Source of the DNA: Firmicutes bacterium AF25-13AC
GTDB lineage: Bacteria > Bacillota > Clostridia > Lachnospirales > Lachnospiraceae
Length of the DNA: 49,633 bases
Reading direction: 5' to 3'
Assembly (NCBI GenBank): GCA_003478935.1
Contig: QUFP01000034.1
Coordinates: 1 to 49,633 of the forward strand
The position numbers and the translations under genes are program-made. The notes beneath the pieces were generated by a model. That model searched no databases and was not told the origin of the DNA. It worked only from the letters and a program-made list of their open reading frames with translations. Below, piece after piece: positions 1-8,233 of the stretch (its first letter is position 1; every line of letters begins with the position of its first letter).

Positions 1-56
1 TTTTTGAAATACAAGTCGATTGCCTGTTGTTTTTCTTCGGTGCTATACTTGTTCAT
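1..56 (-). CDS. Transposase OrfA / helix-turn-helix protein, N-terminal fragment
   Basis: Eighteen codons are visible, beginning MNKYSTEEKQQAIDLYFK, preceded by AGGAGGA at a 4-base spacing. The pattern of a short basic start, an acidic-polar helix and an aromatic near residue 17 resembles the N-termini of IS3-family OrfA transposases, which carry a helix-turn-helix that binds the element's ends. Everything downstream is cut by the window edge, so the family call rests on little sequence. Confidence 0.5.
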   Translation of the reverse strand, partial: MNKYSTEEKQQAIDLYFK

Positions 57-108
57 TTCTTCCTCCTAACATCTTTCGACATTAGGTCCAAAAATTGTCC
101 GCACCCCA
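1..108 (-). mobile_element. End of an insertion sequence (IS3-like), 5' end only
   Basis: The minus strand shows a strong ribosome site (AGGAGGA, 61-67) followed by a start codon and an open frame that runs off the window. To its right the sequence changes directly into the middle of a YfcC-family gene whose N-terminal part is absent, so an insertion boundary must lie here. The likely terminus is near 107-108, where a CA dinucleotide would match the TG...CA ends of IS3-type elements; an inner boundary near position 90 is also possible. The family is inferred from the short N-terminus only, and the other end and target duplication lie outside the window. Confidence 0.55.
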
Positions 109-1078
109 ATACGACACCGTAATTGCAGTACTTGTCACCTATGTTGCTACACAGATCGGCTTCGGTTCCTCATGGATGAATCCCTTCTCTGTCGGTGTTG
201 CTCAGGGAATTGCTGGAATTGACGTATTCTCTGGCGCCGGTTTTCGTATGGTTATGTGGGTTGTCTTCACCGCACTTGGCTGTGGAATGACAATGTTCTA
301 CGCATTCAAGGTAAAGAAAACACCTACTATCTCTGTTGCCTACGAAAGCGATCAGTATTTCCGTGATCAGAACGAAAAAACAGGACTTGACGATGGACAC
401 GATTTTGGCATCGGCCACATCTTAGTACTTCTGACACTTGCTGCTACTGTCATCTGGGTTATCTGGGGTGTTATGGTAAAGGGCTACTATATGGCAGAAA
501 TCGCTACTCAGTTTTTCATCATGGGAATCGTTTCTGGTGTTATCGGCGTTATTTTCCACTTAAATAACATGAAGCTAAATGATATTGCATCTTCATTTAA
601 AGATGGTGCAAAGGATCTTATAGGTGCAGCACTTGTTGTCGCAATGGCACAAGGTATCATGCAGGTTCTTGGCGGCTCCGACCCAACCACACCAACCGTT
701 ATCAACACAGTCATGTACGGAATTTCTCAGGCACTCTCAGGACTTTCCGGTGCATTTGCCGCTGTACTTATGTATCTTTTCCAGTCCGTATTTAATTTCT
801 TTGTCGTATCAGGTTCTGGACAGGCTGCAATCACCATGCCGATCATGGCACCACTTGCTGATCTTCTTGGTGTTTCCCGTCAGACCTCTGTTCTTGCATT
901 CCAGCTTGGTGATGCATTCACCAACCTGATCGTTCCAACCTCTGGATGTTTGATCGGTTCTCTGGCAATTGCAAAGATTGAATGGTCCAACTGGATTAAA
1001 TTCATGTGGAAATTCCTCGGTATTTTGATGATTGGTGCGATCATAACCATTCTGGTTGCCGTTGGAATTGGTTTTTAA
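109..1078 (+). pseudogene. YfcC family (DcuC-like) membrane carrier, N-terminally truncated
   Basis: The frame encodes about 323 residues of a YfcC-type carrier (DcuC superfamily), with signature segments YVATQIGFGSSWMNPFSV near the start, VVSGSGQAAITMPIMAPL near residue 250 and DAFTNLIVPTSGCLIGSL near residue 280, and at least seven hydrophobic segments. Family members are usually about 460-500 residues, so 140-170 N-terminal residues are missing. A TTG codon at 95 could act as a start but lies inside the insertion-sequence end and yields residues unrelated to the family. I infer that the gene was interrupted by the insertion sequence and is not functional. The natural substrate of YfcC proteins is not settled; a peptide or carboxylate role is generally suggested. 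Confidence 0.8.
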
Positions 1079-1084
1079 AACAAT

Positions 1085-1128
1085 CAAAAAAGCGTATCCG
1101 CCAGTTTATTCTGGAAGGTACGCTTTTT
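1085..1128 (+). terminator. Rho-independent terminator after yfcC-like gene
   Basis: AAAAAGCGTA pairs with TACGCTTTTT around a smaller inner stem, with a T run on the plus strand and an A run on the other side. It sits between converging genes and probably works in both directions. Confidence 0.8.
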
Positions 1129-1194
1129 CTTATCTGATTTTGATTTTACTTATCTTTTTTCAGAATCATTATATACAATTGTACTCTTTTATTC

Positions 1195-3027
1195 TTATCG
1201 AACCTTCTTCAGCCACATATAGCCATACGCCGGAATATTGACTCCAGCTGCCTCCATTAATGTTCCAGTTAAAAGATCACAGTACAGACCGTCTCTCTCA
1301 TTGATCCAAGCCGTCTTATCAAATTCACTAAAGTTAAATAAGCCATATATCTTATCGCCATCATAATAACGTCCGATACAAAGAATGCTCTTATCCCATG
1401 TTTCAACAGTCCATGTATCCGCATTGCTCATAAATGCCTTCTCAGATTTACGAAGCTTCTCAAGCTGATTAAGCTTTGAAGAAATCTGACCTGGAATAGT
1501 AGATTGATCACTGCTCTTTGCTGCCTCTTCCCAATTCATTGCACCACGGTGAACATAACGTGAATCTGGTGCCTTATCAGGATCATCCCTATAAGCATAA
1601 TCATTTAACTGGCCAATTTCATCTCCACTATAAAGCACAGGGATTCCAGACTGCATAAACATATATGCATGAAGCATTACATCCATCCGAATGGCCTTCT
1701 CAAGTGCCTCTTTATCGTGCTGATAGCTTGCCTTTTCAATACCGCACATTGAAGCAGTTGTTCCACAAAATCTTGCATCACCAGTCACCGGATCCTCATT
1801 ATAGAGAACACCGCGGCTGTTGCTGTAGCCGGCATAGCCTCTAAAATAATCATTCAAATACTGCTTATGCGCACGCTCCTGAATGCCTTCCTGCTGCAAA
1901 GTTGCAAAATCAAGTCCCCAGCCAATATCATCATGGCAGCGCAGATAATTTAAGAAAACATAGTCCTTTGGAAGACGATTTACAATATCAAGCTGCTTCT
2001 TTAACAGACTGACATCTCTTGTTGCTACAGTATGCCATGTGGTAGCCATTGTTGTTACATTATACAGCATATGACACTCTGGCTTTTCTACAGTTCCAAA
2101 GTATGGAACAACCTTTTCCGGCTCCATTACTACCTCACCCAAAAGCAAAATGCCAGGGCAGACAAGTTCTCCGATCAGTCTCATCATACGTACAATTGTA
2201 TGTACCTGCGGCAGATTTCTGCATGTCGTATGGAGTTCCTTCCATATATATGGCACTGCATCAATTCGAATGATATCAATTCCCTTGTTTGCCAGATAGA
2301 GGAAATTATACATCATTTCATTGAATACTCTTGGATTCTTGTAATTAAGATCCCACTGGTAAGGATAAAATGTCGTCATTACATAGTGACCAATTTCTGG
2401 AAGCCATGTAAAGTTGCCAGGTGCAGTCGTCGGGAATACCTGCGGAACTGTCTTTTCATATTCAGATGGAATAACCGCATTATCAAAAAAGAAATAGCGG
2501 CTCATATATTCTCCATCTCCCTGACGTGCCTTCTTTGCCCATTCATGATCCTCTGAAGTGTGGTTCATAACAAAATCCATACACACACTGATTCCCTTCT
2601 CATGGCAGGCATTAGTCAAATTCTCAAGGTCTTCCATGGAACCTAAATTTTCCTGAACCTTTCTAAAATCAGCTACTGCATAACCTCCATCAGAACGTCC
2701 TTTTGGTGTATCAAGAAATGGCATCAAATGAATATAATTAACATTATTCTTTTCCAGATAATCCAGCTTTCCCTGTACACCCTTCATGTTGCCGGCAAAA
2801 TTGTCAATATAAAACATCATGCCAAGCATATCATTTTTTTTGTACCAATTAGGATCAGCTTCACGCTTTTTATCAAGCGTCTTTAACTTCTCACTTCTCT
2901 CCTTATAAAATGCGTACAAATGCTCGCACAGCTCTGCAAACATTGCATCATTTCCATATAATTGCATATAAAGATCATGAAGCTCATCACTCTTTTGCTC
3001 AAAGCGTTCCTTATATATTGTTTCCAT
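1195..3027 (-). CDS. Glycoside hydrolase family 13, amylosucrase-like
   Basis: A 610-residue cytoplasmic GH13 enzyme without signal peptide. It aligns along its length with amylosucrases (GH13_4): HLMPFLDTPKGRSDGGYAV (100-118), DFVMNHT (151-157), nucleophile Asp256 in RIDAV, acid/base Glu298 in LLGEV, and the third acid in CHDDIGW (His365-Asp366). The spacing between nucleophile and acid/base (42) is the same as in the Neisseria enzyme. The family transfers or hydrolyses the glucosyl unit of sucrose. The gene closes a sugar ABC operon, so it probably acts on the imported sugar; whether it makes glucan, hydrolyses sucrose or uses another glucoside cannot be read here. No good ribosome site stands close to this ATG; an AAAGGAG lies about 40 bases upstream, with a small hairpin between. 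Confidence 0.85.
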   Translation of the reverse strand: METIYKERFEQKSDELHDLYMQLYGNDAMFAELCEHLYAFYKERSEKLKTLDKKREADPNWYKKNDMLGMMFYIDNFAGNMKGVQGKLDYLEKNNVNYIHLMPFLDTPKGRSDGGYAVADFRKVQENLGSMEDLENLTNACHEKGISVCMDFVMNHTSEDHEWAKKARQGDGEYMSRYFFFDNAVIPSEYEKTVPQVFPTTAPGNFTWLPEIGHYVMTTFYPYQWDLNYKNPRVFNEMMYNFLYLANKGIDIIRIDAVPYIWKELHTTCRNLPQVHTIVRMMRLIGELVCPGILLLGEVVMEPEKVVPYFGTVEKPECHMLYNVTTMATTWHTVATRDVSLLKKQLDIVNRLPKDYVFLNYLRCHDDIGWGLDFATLQQEGIQERAHKQYLNDYFRGYAGYSNSRGVLYNEDPVTGDARFCGTTASMCGIEKASYQHDKEALEKAIRMDVMLHAYMFMQSGIPVLYSGDEIGQLNDYAYRDDPDKAPDSRYVHRGAMNWEEAAKSSDQSTIPGQISSKLNQLEKLRKSEKAFMSNADTWTVETWDKSILCIGRYYDGDKIYGLFNFSEFDKTAWINERDGLYCDLLTGTLMEAAGVNIPAYGYMWLKKVR

Positions 3028-3092
3028 ATTATTTGTTAAAGTTCGAGCACCTGCGCTCTTACTTATCTCCTTTTCTCATCGTTAAAAGAAAT

Positions 3093-3123
3093 GGGGTCCA
3101 AAACAAACTGTATTTTGGACCCC
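3093..3123 (-). terminator. Strong hairpin between permease and GH13 genes
   Basis: GGGGTCCAAAA and TTTTGGACCCC form a perfect 11-bp stem with a 9-base loop. On the minus strand it is followed by only a broken T run, so it may be a partial terminator or a processing or stability hairpin that sets GH13 expression apart from the transporter genes. Confidence 0.65.
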
Positions 3124-3141
3124 TTATAAATAAACACTAAA

Positions 3142-4002
3142 TTATCCCTTTACTGCACCGGAGGTAACGCCCTCAACAATGTAGCGCTGCAAGAACAGAT
3201 ATAAAATCAAAATCGGCAGCATTGCTAACAGCAGAGCAGCCATTACCAGGCCCATATCCGTAGAGTAAGTTCCATAAAACGCCTGTGTTGCAATTGGAAG
3301 TGTATAAAGCTCCTTACGACCAAGTACAAGGCTCGGAAGAAGATAATCGTTCCAGAATGCCATTGCATCAATAATTGCTACAGTTGCAATCGTTGGCTTT
3401 AACAGTGGAAATACGATTTTCCAGTATGTCTGCCAGTTGCTGCAGCCATCCAAAAATGCCGCTTCCTCAAGCTCTAACGGAATATTCGTACGAATTGCTC
3501 CATGGAACATGAATGTTGCCATTGAAAGTGAAAATCCGATATGCATAAGGATTAAGGTCACACGGCTATTTAAAACTCCAAAGATACCACCATATAATGA
3601 TACTAACGGAATCATCAAAACCTGGAATGGAATTACCATAGATGCAATCATTAATGTAAACAGAAGCTTACATGCCTTCCAATTGTTTCTTACAATTACA
3701 AATGCGGTCATTGCAGACAAAAGAATAGTTCCAATTGTTGCTGAAATTGTGATGATCAGTGAGTTGGTAAAAGATGTTGTAAAATTCATCTTCTTCATCG
3801 CATCAGAGAAGTTTGTTACAATAAATCCATGAGAACCAACTAGTGCCATCGGGTCAGACATAATGTCACCCTTTGTCTTAAATGCATTAATAATAACGAG
3901 AATAAACGGAAAGATAAACATCAGAAACAGGAGGATTAAAACAACCATTATAATGGCATGGCTAATTTTCTTTTTCTGTGCCGCTTTTTTATTTTCTTCC
4001 AT
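3142..4002 (-). CDS. Carbohydrate ABC transporter permease, MalG type
   Basis: A 286-residue inner-membrane permease with about six hydrophobic segments and the binding-protein-dependent permease loop EEAAFLDGCSNWQTYWKIVFPLLKPTIATV near residues 178-207, which contacts the ATPase. It matches the MalG/CUT1 class in size and in its C-terminal QRYIVEGVTSGAVKG ending. Its start overlaps the stop of the preceding permease by one base (TAATG), indicating translational coupling. No ATPase gene is encoded in the cluster, so it must share an ATPase encoded elsewhere, as is common for CUT1 systems in Firmicutes. Confidence 0.92.
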   Translation of the reverse strand: MEENKKAAQKKKISHAIIMVVLILLFLMFIFPFILVIINAFKTKGDIMSDPMALVGSHGFIVTNFSDAMKKMNFTTSFTNSLIITISATIGTILLSAMTAFVIVRNNWKACKLLFTLMIASMVIPFQVLMIPLVSLYGGIFGVLNSRVTLILMHIGFSLSMATFMFHGAIRTNIPLELEEAAFLDGCSNWQTYWKIVFPLLKPTIATVAIIDAMAFWNDYLLPSLVLGRKELYTLPIATQAFYGTYSTDMGLVMAALLLAMLPILILYLFLQRYIVEGVTSGAVKG

Positions 4003-4883
4003 TATGCTGCCACCTCCCCTTTCTTACCAATATAAACCTGTGTCACACCTACAATTGCGCAGACGATAAACAGTACAAGTGCCTCAGCCTGTCCAAGACC
4101 ATAATTCTTGTAAGTAAATGCCTGATTGTATACATGCATTGCTGCCATTACAGAAGAATTGAATGGCTCACCCTTTGTCAAAGACAGGTTAACATCATAT
4201 ACCATGAAGCATCTGGTAATTGTAAGGAACAAGCACTGTACAAATGAAGCTCTCATAAGTGGGATGATAATATTAACTGTTGCCTGAAAACTAGTACATC
4301 CATCAATCTGAGCAGCTTCCTTTAAGCTCTTCGGTACACTCATAAATCCGGCAACATAAATTAACATCATGTAACCGGCATACTGCCATACAGAAACAAT
4401 AATCAAACATGCCATTGCACCGCTCGGTGTTGCCAGCCAGGAATTTGAAAGCGCACCAATAGAAACTGCCTTTCCAATTGATACAAATGCTCTGTTAAAA
4501 ACAAACTTCCATACATAACCAAGAACAATACCACCGATCAGGTTTGGAATAAAGAAGCCTGCACGGAAGAAGTTCTGTCCTTTAATACCGCTAGTCAGCA
4601 AATATGCTAGGAAAAATGCAACCACATTTACCAGAACAACGGAAATAACAGAATATATAACTGTTCTTCCAAGTGCCTGCCAGTAGGCAATATCTTTAAA
4701 CGTTGCAATATAATTTGCAAAACCGACAAACTGCTTATCCTTTGAAATACCATCCCAGCTTGTAAAGGTCAAATATAAACCGTAGATAAACGGAATAATT
4801 ACTACTGCAGCAAACAGTACAGTGGAGATACCAGCGAACATTATGTACTGCTTTACTTTATATTTTGTCGTGTTTCTATCCAT
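4002..4883 (-). CDS. Carbohydrate ABC transporter permease, MalF type
   Basis: A permease of about 293 residues with six hydrophobic segments and the conserved loop LKEAAQIDGCTSFQATVNIIIPLMRASFVQ. It forms the heterodimeric channel with the downstream MalG-type protein. Two starts are possible: GTG at 4889 and ATG at 4883. AAGGGG lies 3 bases from the GTG and 9 from the ATG, so the ATG (MDRNTTKY) is preferred. It is second in the operon after the binding-protein gene, from which it is separated by a stable hairpin. Confidence 0.92.
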   Translation of the reverse strand: MDRNTTKYKVKQYIMFAGISTVLFAAVVIIPFIYGLYLTFTSWDGISKDKQFVGFANYIATFKDIAYWQALGRTVIYSVISVVLVNVVAFFLAYLLTSGIKGQNFFRAGFFIPNLIGGIVLGYVWKFVFNRAFVSIGKAVSIGALSNSWLATPSGAMACLIIVSVWQYAGYMMLIYVAGFMSVPKSLKEAAQIDGCTSFQATVNIIIPLMRASFVQCLFLTITRCFMVYDVNLSLTKGEPFNSSVMAAMHVYNQAFTYKNYGLGQAEALVLFIVCAIVGVTQVYIGKKGEVAA

Positions 4884-4934
4884 GATCACGATCCCCTTCC
4901 CTGTATTCGTTTTATCATCAAGAAAATCATGAGA

Positions 4935-4962
4935 CTGTCCGCTGCCTGTCAGCGGCGGACAG
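4935..4962 (-). promoter_or_regulatory. Intercistronic hairpin below the binding-protein gene
   Basis: CTGTCCGCTG pairs with CAGCGGCGGACAG (one bulged region) in the 150-base gap between the binding-protein and MalF-type genes. It lacks a T run. Such hairpins commonly protect the upstream mRNA segment and let the binding protein be made in excess over the permeases; that role is inferred. Confidence 0.6.
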
Positions 4963-5033
4963 CCTCTATAGGGGTAATGTCTTCCTTCCTATTATATTAT
5001 AAGGAAGCATCATCTATCAAATGTTTGACATTA

Positions 5034-6290
5034 TCAGTGCTCTACAACGTCTGCTGACTTCCAGTAATCCTCAATCTCAGTTGCAAACTCTGCACGATCC
5101 ATCTGTCCTGCAAGATACTTCTGGAAGATTGCACCACACAGAGAGATGTGATCATCTGGCATGTAGTTGTAGTTATCAATCATAGCACCCTCATCTGCAT
5201 ACTTCTTAACAGACTTTCCAAGAGGATCTGCTACTTCATTCTCATTATTGGAGAATGCAGGAACAAGTGCACAGTCTTCTGTGATGAACTTCTGACCTTC
5301 TTCAGAATCTGCAAGCCACTCTAAGAAATCTAGTGCTGCCTGACGCTGCTCATCTGTTGTAGTATCAGAAGAATCAATCATAAAATACTTAGAACCGCCA
5401 CCTACAAGCTTCTCGTTAGTGCCGTCATCTGTGTTCTGCGGAATTGGCATCATACCCATGTTCTCAGTGTAATCATATGCGTTGATTACGGACCAATCCC
5501 AGTTACCACCGTACATAAAGGCGATTTCTCCCTCAGCTAACATCATCTCAGTTACTTCACGCTCAGCTGCGATTGCAGAATCCTTTGCGTAGTTGTTCTC
5601 CTTCATTACATCAAAGAAATCCATCAGAGAATTGAATTTCTCATCATTAATCAGATCTGCTTCACCCTCATGAAGCTTTGTAATAAACTCCTCTACATCC
5701 GGCTGCTCCTCTGATACCTGTGACAGAAAGTGACCTCCTAAAGACCAATCCTCCTTCATGATACCAGTAGGCGTCTCCATACCGCCTTCCTTTAACTGCT
5801 CAATCAGTTCCTTAAAGGAATCAAGTGTCTTGTAATCGTCTGGGTTAAATGTTTCACCAGTAATTGCTTCGATCGCATCTGCATTGTAAATCAGTCCACG
5901 AGCCTCAACACACATAGGGAAACCATTGATCTGATCATCAATTCCGATTGCATAGTTAGTATTCTTTACCCACTCCTGATCGCTCATATCAATTGCATGA
6001 TCTTTTGCAAGTGAGTAGACATCCTTTGCATCTACCATTGCTAATGTATATGGATCTCCAGATGAATACTTGGTAGCCAGATGAGCTGCTACTGTATCAT
6101 TTGAGTAGTAAACCTCAATATTGATTCCATTATCCTCAGCATACTTTTCTGCCATCTCTTCAAACTGGCTCTGAACCTCCATCTTGGAATTGAAAATGGT
6201 AATGCTTACCTTATCATCTGCCATTGCAGGAACTGCTGTTGCTGCCATTGCTGCCGCAAGTGTAATTGCAAGTGTTGATTTTCTTCTCAT
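5034..6290 (-). CDS. Extracellular sugar-binding protein (family 1) of ABC transporter
   Basis: A 418-residue solute-binding protein with an N-terminal signal (MRRKSTLAITLAAAMAATAV, cleavage likely after AMA). The mature part has the CUT1 pattern: an N-terminal lobe beginning VSITIFNS, a hinge, and FMYGGNWDWSVINAY near residues 258-272, typical of ligand contacts in sugar-binding proteins. It is unusual in having no lipobox cysteine, the normal way that Gram-positive bacteria anchor such proteins. It is the promoter-proximal gene of the operon, has a strong AGGAGGA ribosome site, and follows a consensus promoter with LacI-type operators. The sugar is not shown directly; the amylosucrase-like enzyme in the operon suggests sucrose or a related glucoside. 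Confidence 0.9.
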   Translation of the reverse strand: MRRKSTLAITLAAAMAATAVPAMADDKVSITIFNSKMEVQSQFEEMAEKYAEDNGINIEVYYSNDTVAAHLATKYSSGDPYTLAMVDAKDVYSLAKDHAIDMSDQEWVKNTNYAIGIDDQINGFPMCVEARGLIYNADAIEAITGETFNPDDYKTLDSFKELIEQLKEGGMETPTGIMKEDWSLGGHFLSQVSEEQPDVEEFITKLHEGEADLINDEKFNSLMDFFDVMKENNYAKDSAIAAEREVTEMMLAEGEIAFMYGGNWDWSVINAYDYTENMGMMPIPQNTDDGTNEKLVGGGSKYFMIDSSDTTTDEQRQAALDFLEWLADSEEGQKFITEDCALVPAFSNNENEVADPLGKSVKKYADEGAMIDNYNYMPDDHISLCGAIFQKYLAGQMDRAEFATEIEDYWKSADVVEH

Positions 6291-6354
6291 ATTTTTATTC
6301 CTCCTATTTTAGTGCCCCTATCTCGTATATGGGCATTTCTTTGTTTGTGTCTTC

Positions 6355-6383
6355 ATTCTAGCACTGCACTTTTAACATGTCAA
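6355..6383 (-). promoter_or_regulatory. Sigma-A promoter of the sugar operon
   Basis: On the minus strand TTGACA (6378-6383) and TAGAAT (6355-6360) are separated by exactly 17 bp, giving a start near 6348 and a 5' leader of about 58 bases to the binding-protein gene. Confidence 0.88.
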
Positions 6384-6393
6384 GCGGTTATCA
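6378..6393. promoter_or_regulatory. LacI-family operator overlapping the -35 box
   Basis: The dyad TGTCAAGCGGTTATCA has the central AAnCGnTT core of LacI-family operators and covers the -35 hexamer, so binding would block RNA polymerase. It is weaker in symmetry than the upstream site at 6550. Confidence 0.6.
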
Positions 6394-6549
6394 TAGTTTT
6401 CTTTTTATTAGAATATATTTTGTTAAAATTATATGATTATCCCCTTTTTATTTTGTGCACTATGTTAGTCATGTTTTGTTTGAATTTTATTTAATGTTCA
6501 ATAAAATACGTTAATTACACTATTTTTTCAAAAAACTTTTGAAATTGTT

Positions 6550-6569
6550 TATCGCAACCGCTTGCGATA
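6550..6569. promoter_or_regulatory. LacI-family operator, near-perfect palindrome
   Basis: TATCGCAACCGCTTGCGATA is symmetric at 9 of 10 positions per half and carries the central CG of LacI-family sites. It lies 174 bp upstream of the promoter-overlapping operator, so repression by looping is possible. The adjacent LacI-family gene is the obvious ligand. Confidence 0.75.
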
Positions 6570-6610
6570 TTTTTTCTTGTGACAACCTGTGTACATATCT
6601 AATATTCACA

Positions 6611-6661
6611 AAAAAAGAGTTATACATGCAAGACTCTACTCACTATGTAATAACTCTTTTT
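6611..6661 (-). terminator. Terminator after the LacI-family gene
   Basis: AAAAAAGAGTTAT pairs with ATAACTCTTTTT across a long loop, with A and T runs on both sides. It separates the regulator from the sugar operon and may act in both directions. The remaining sequence up to 6776 includes a small GC-rich hairpin near 6759-6772 and no gene. Confidence 0.75.
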
Positions 6662-6776
6662 CGATATGTTTGTATAAAATTGCTATATTAGATTATTTAG
6701 TAAGAAACAGCTCACTCGCGCCTCATCATGCGCAAAACAGCCCCTTAGGTTTAATCACTGCTTCGCAGCTGTTAAA

Positions 6777-7763
6777 TCAAGTCGTTTCGCGCTCAACAAG
6801 CGTTACCGGAAATACCGTTCTTGAAGGCACCACCTTGCCAGCATCTATCATCGCAATGTCCAAAATTGCCTGCTCTGCCATCTGCTCTACCGGCTGATGA
6901 ATTGTTGTCAGACCAGGTGTCGTAAACTGAGCAATATTAACATCATCAAATCCCACAATTTTCATATTCTGAGGAACACTAATTGACAAGTCGCGGCAAG
7001 CCTGAAGCACATATGCACCGATAATATCAGAGCTTGCAAATACACCATCTACATCTGGATTTTTCTCAAGCTTGTTTCTCACAAAGCTATAATACTCCAA
7101 CGTATCAAATTGTTCTTTATCTGTCACCATCTCAAGATGCTCTACATGATACTTCTCACATGTATCTTTAAAGCCCACTTCTCTATAATCGCCTGGCATA
7201 GCAATACCCTCACCGGCACTTCTTCCGCCAATATACATAAGCTTTTTGCAGCCCTTTTCGATTAATAACTCCGTTGCAAGTACACCACCCTGATAGTTGT
7301 CACATTCAATACCTGATGTTGCCTGATCAATGGATCTCTCTAATGTAATCAATGGAAAATCAAGTCCTGCAAATTTTTCTGTGCCAAAGCAGCCACTGCA
7401 CAGCACTACTCCTGCCACTCTTGCGCTTTTGCACATTTCAATGCATTCTTCCTCGCGTTCTTCTTTATTTTTAGAAACAAATACAGTTGTGCGATATCCA
7501 CGCTTAGAAGCCTCTTTTTCCAGTCGACCCAGAACCTTTGCAAAATAAGGATGCTCAATCTGCGGTAAAATAATTCCTATTGTATTATTCTTTTGCTTAG
7601 AAAGTGAGCGTGCCATTTCATTTGGCTGGTAATTCAACTCCTTCATCACCTGATACACTTTCTCTCTTGTTTTATCACTTATATAGCCTCTATTATTCAA
7701 AACTCTGGAAACAGTTCCTACTGTCAGTCCGGAAGCCTTCGCCACATCTTTCAGCGTCGCCAT
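6777..7763 (-). CDS. LacI family transcriptional regulator of the sugar operon
   Basis: A 328-residue repressor with the LacI helix-turn-helix at residues 1-25 (ATLKDVAKASGLTVGTVSRVL), hinge helix YQPNEMARSLS near 46-56, and a periplasmic-binding-protein-like sensor domain from NTIGIILPQ (about 60) to the end, including VDGVFASSDIIGAYVLQA. It has a GGAGG ribosome site and its own 17-bp-spaced promoter. It lies directly upstream of the ABC/GH13 operon in the same orientation, and two LacI-type operators stand between them. I infer that it represses that operon until the sugar or a product binds. Confidence 0.92.
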   Translation of the reverse strand: MATLKDVAKASGLTVGTVSRVLNNRGYISDKTREKVYQVMKELNYQPNEMARSLSKQKNNTIGIILPQIEHPYFAKVLGRLEKEASKRGYRTTVFVSKNKEEREEECIEMCKSARVAGVVLCSGCFGTEKFAGLDFPLITLERSIDQATSGIECDNYQGGVLATELLIEKGCKKLMYIGGRSAGEGIAMPGDYREVGFKDTCEKYHVEHLEMVTDKEQFDTLEYYSFVRNKLEKNPDVDGVFASSDIIGAYVLQACRDLSISVPQNMKIVGFDDVNIAQFTTPGLTTIHQPVEQMAEQAILDIAMIDAGKVVPSRTVFPVTLVERETT

Positions 7764-7822
7764 ACTTTCCTCCTTCCTTCTTTTTCTTCGCTGTTTCGAA
7801 AAAATATTTTATCACTCATGTG

Positions 7823-7851
7823 AGTATAAAGCATTTACTTTTACTTTTCAA
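7823..7851 (-). promoter_or_regulatory. Promoter of the LacI-family gene
   Basis: TTGAAA (7846-7851) and TATACT (7823-7828) at 17-bp spacing on the minus strand. A short dyad, ACTCA-TG-TGAGT (7814-7825), overlaps the -10 edge and could be an operator. Confidence 0.75.
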
Positions 7852-7876
7852 GTCCATTTTTCTTCGACAGATCCAT

Positions 7877-7908
7877 TGGGGATAACTCTGGGGATAACTT
7901 GGGGATAA
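7877..7908 (-). promoter_or_regulatory. DnaA-box-like triplet 1
   Basis: Three copies of TTATCCCCA (minus strand) at 7877, 7889 and 7900, spaced 12 and 11 bp, all in the same orientation. The same 9-mer is one of the two main box variants in oriC of this window. The triplet heads the first block of 21-bp repeats. Confidence 0.7.
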
Positions 7909-7918
7909 CTTTGTTTGA

Positions 7919-8065
7919 TACTGCATATTTTTCATGGGGTACTGCGTATTTTGCATGTGGTACTGCATATTTTGCAGGGGGTACTGCATATTTTTCATGG
8001 AGTACTGAGTATTTTGCAGGGAATACTGCGTATTTTGCATTGGGTACTACATGTTTTGCAGGGGG
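7919..8065 (+). repeat. Iteron-like array block 1: seven 21-bp units
   Basis: Seven head-to-tail units of exactly 21 bp with consensus TACTGCRTATTTTGCATG plus a G-rich end. There are no spacers, so it is not a CRISPR. The period of two helical turns and the position beside a Rep-like gene resemble plasmid iterons. Apparent frames with heptapeptide repeats on both strands arise because 21 is a multiple of three. Confidence 0.9.
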
Positions 8066-8076
8066 TAGCACCTTTT

Positions 8077-8108
8077 TGGGGATAACTTTGGGGATAACTT
8101 GGGGATAA
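8077..8108 (-). promoter_or_regulatory. DnaA-box-like triplet 2
   Basis: TTATCCCCA (minus strand) at 8077, 8089 and 8100, again spaced 12 and 11 bp, preceded by a CCTTTTT tract and followed by the second repeat block. Confidence 0.7.
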
Positions 8109-8118
8109 CTTTGTTTTG

Positions 8119-8223
8119 TACTGCATATTTTGCAGGGGGTACTGCGTATTTTACAGTGGGTACTGCATGTTTTGCATGGGTCACTGCGTATTTTGCATGT
8201 GGTACTGCATGTTTTGCATGGGG
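8119..8223 (+). repeat. Iteron-like array block 2: five 21-bp units
   Basis: Five further 21-bp units of the same family, the fourth starting CACTGC instead of TACTGC. The block lies between the second and third DnaA-box triplets, so the whole region is a higher-order repeat of triplet plus units. Confidence 0.9.
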
Positions 8224-8233
8224 TACACCTTTT

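Noticed and set aside
1056..1241. Short plus-strand frame between the carrier and GH13 genes
   Set aside because: It overlaps the end of the carrier, runs through the terminator and has no family resemblance or ribosome site.
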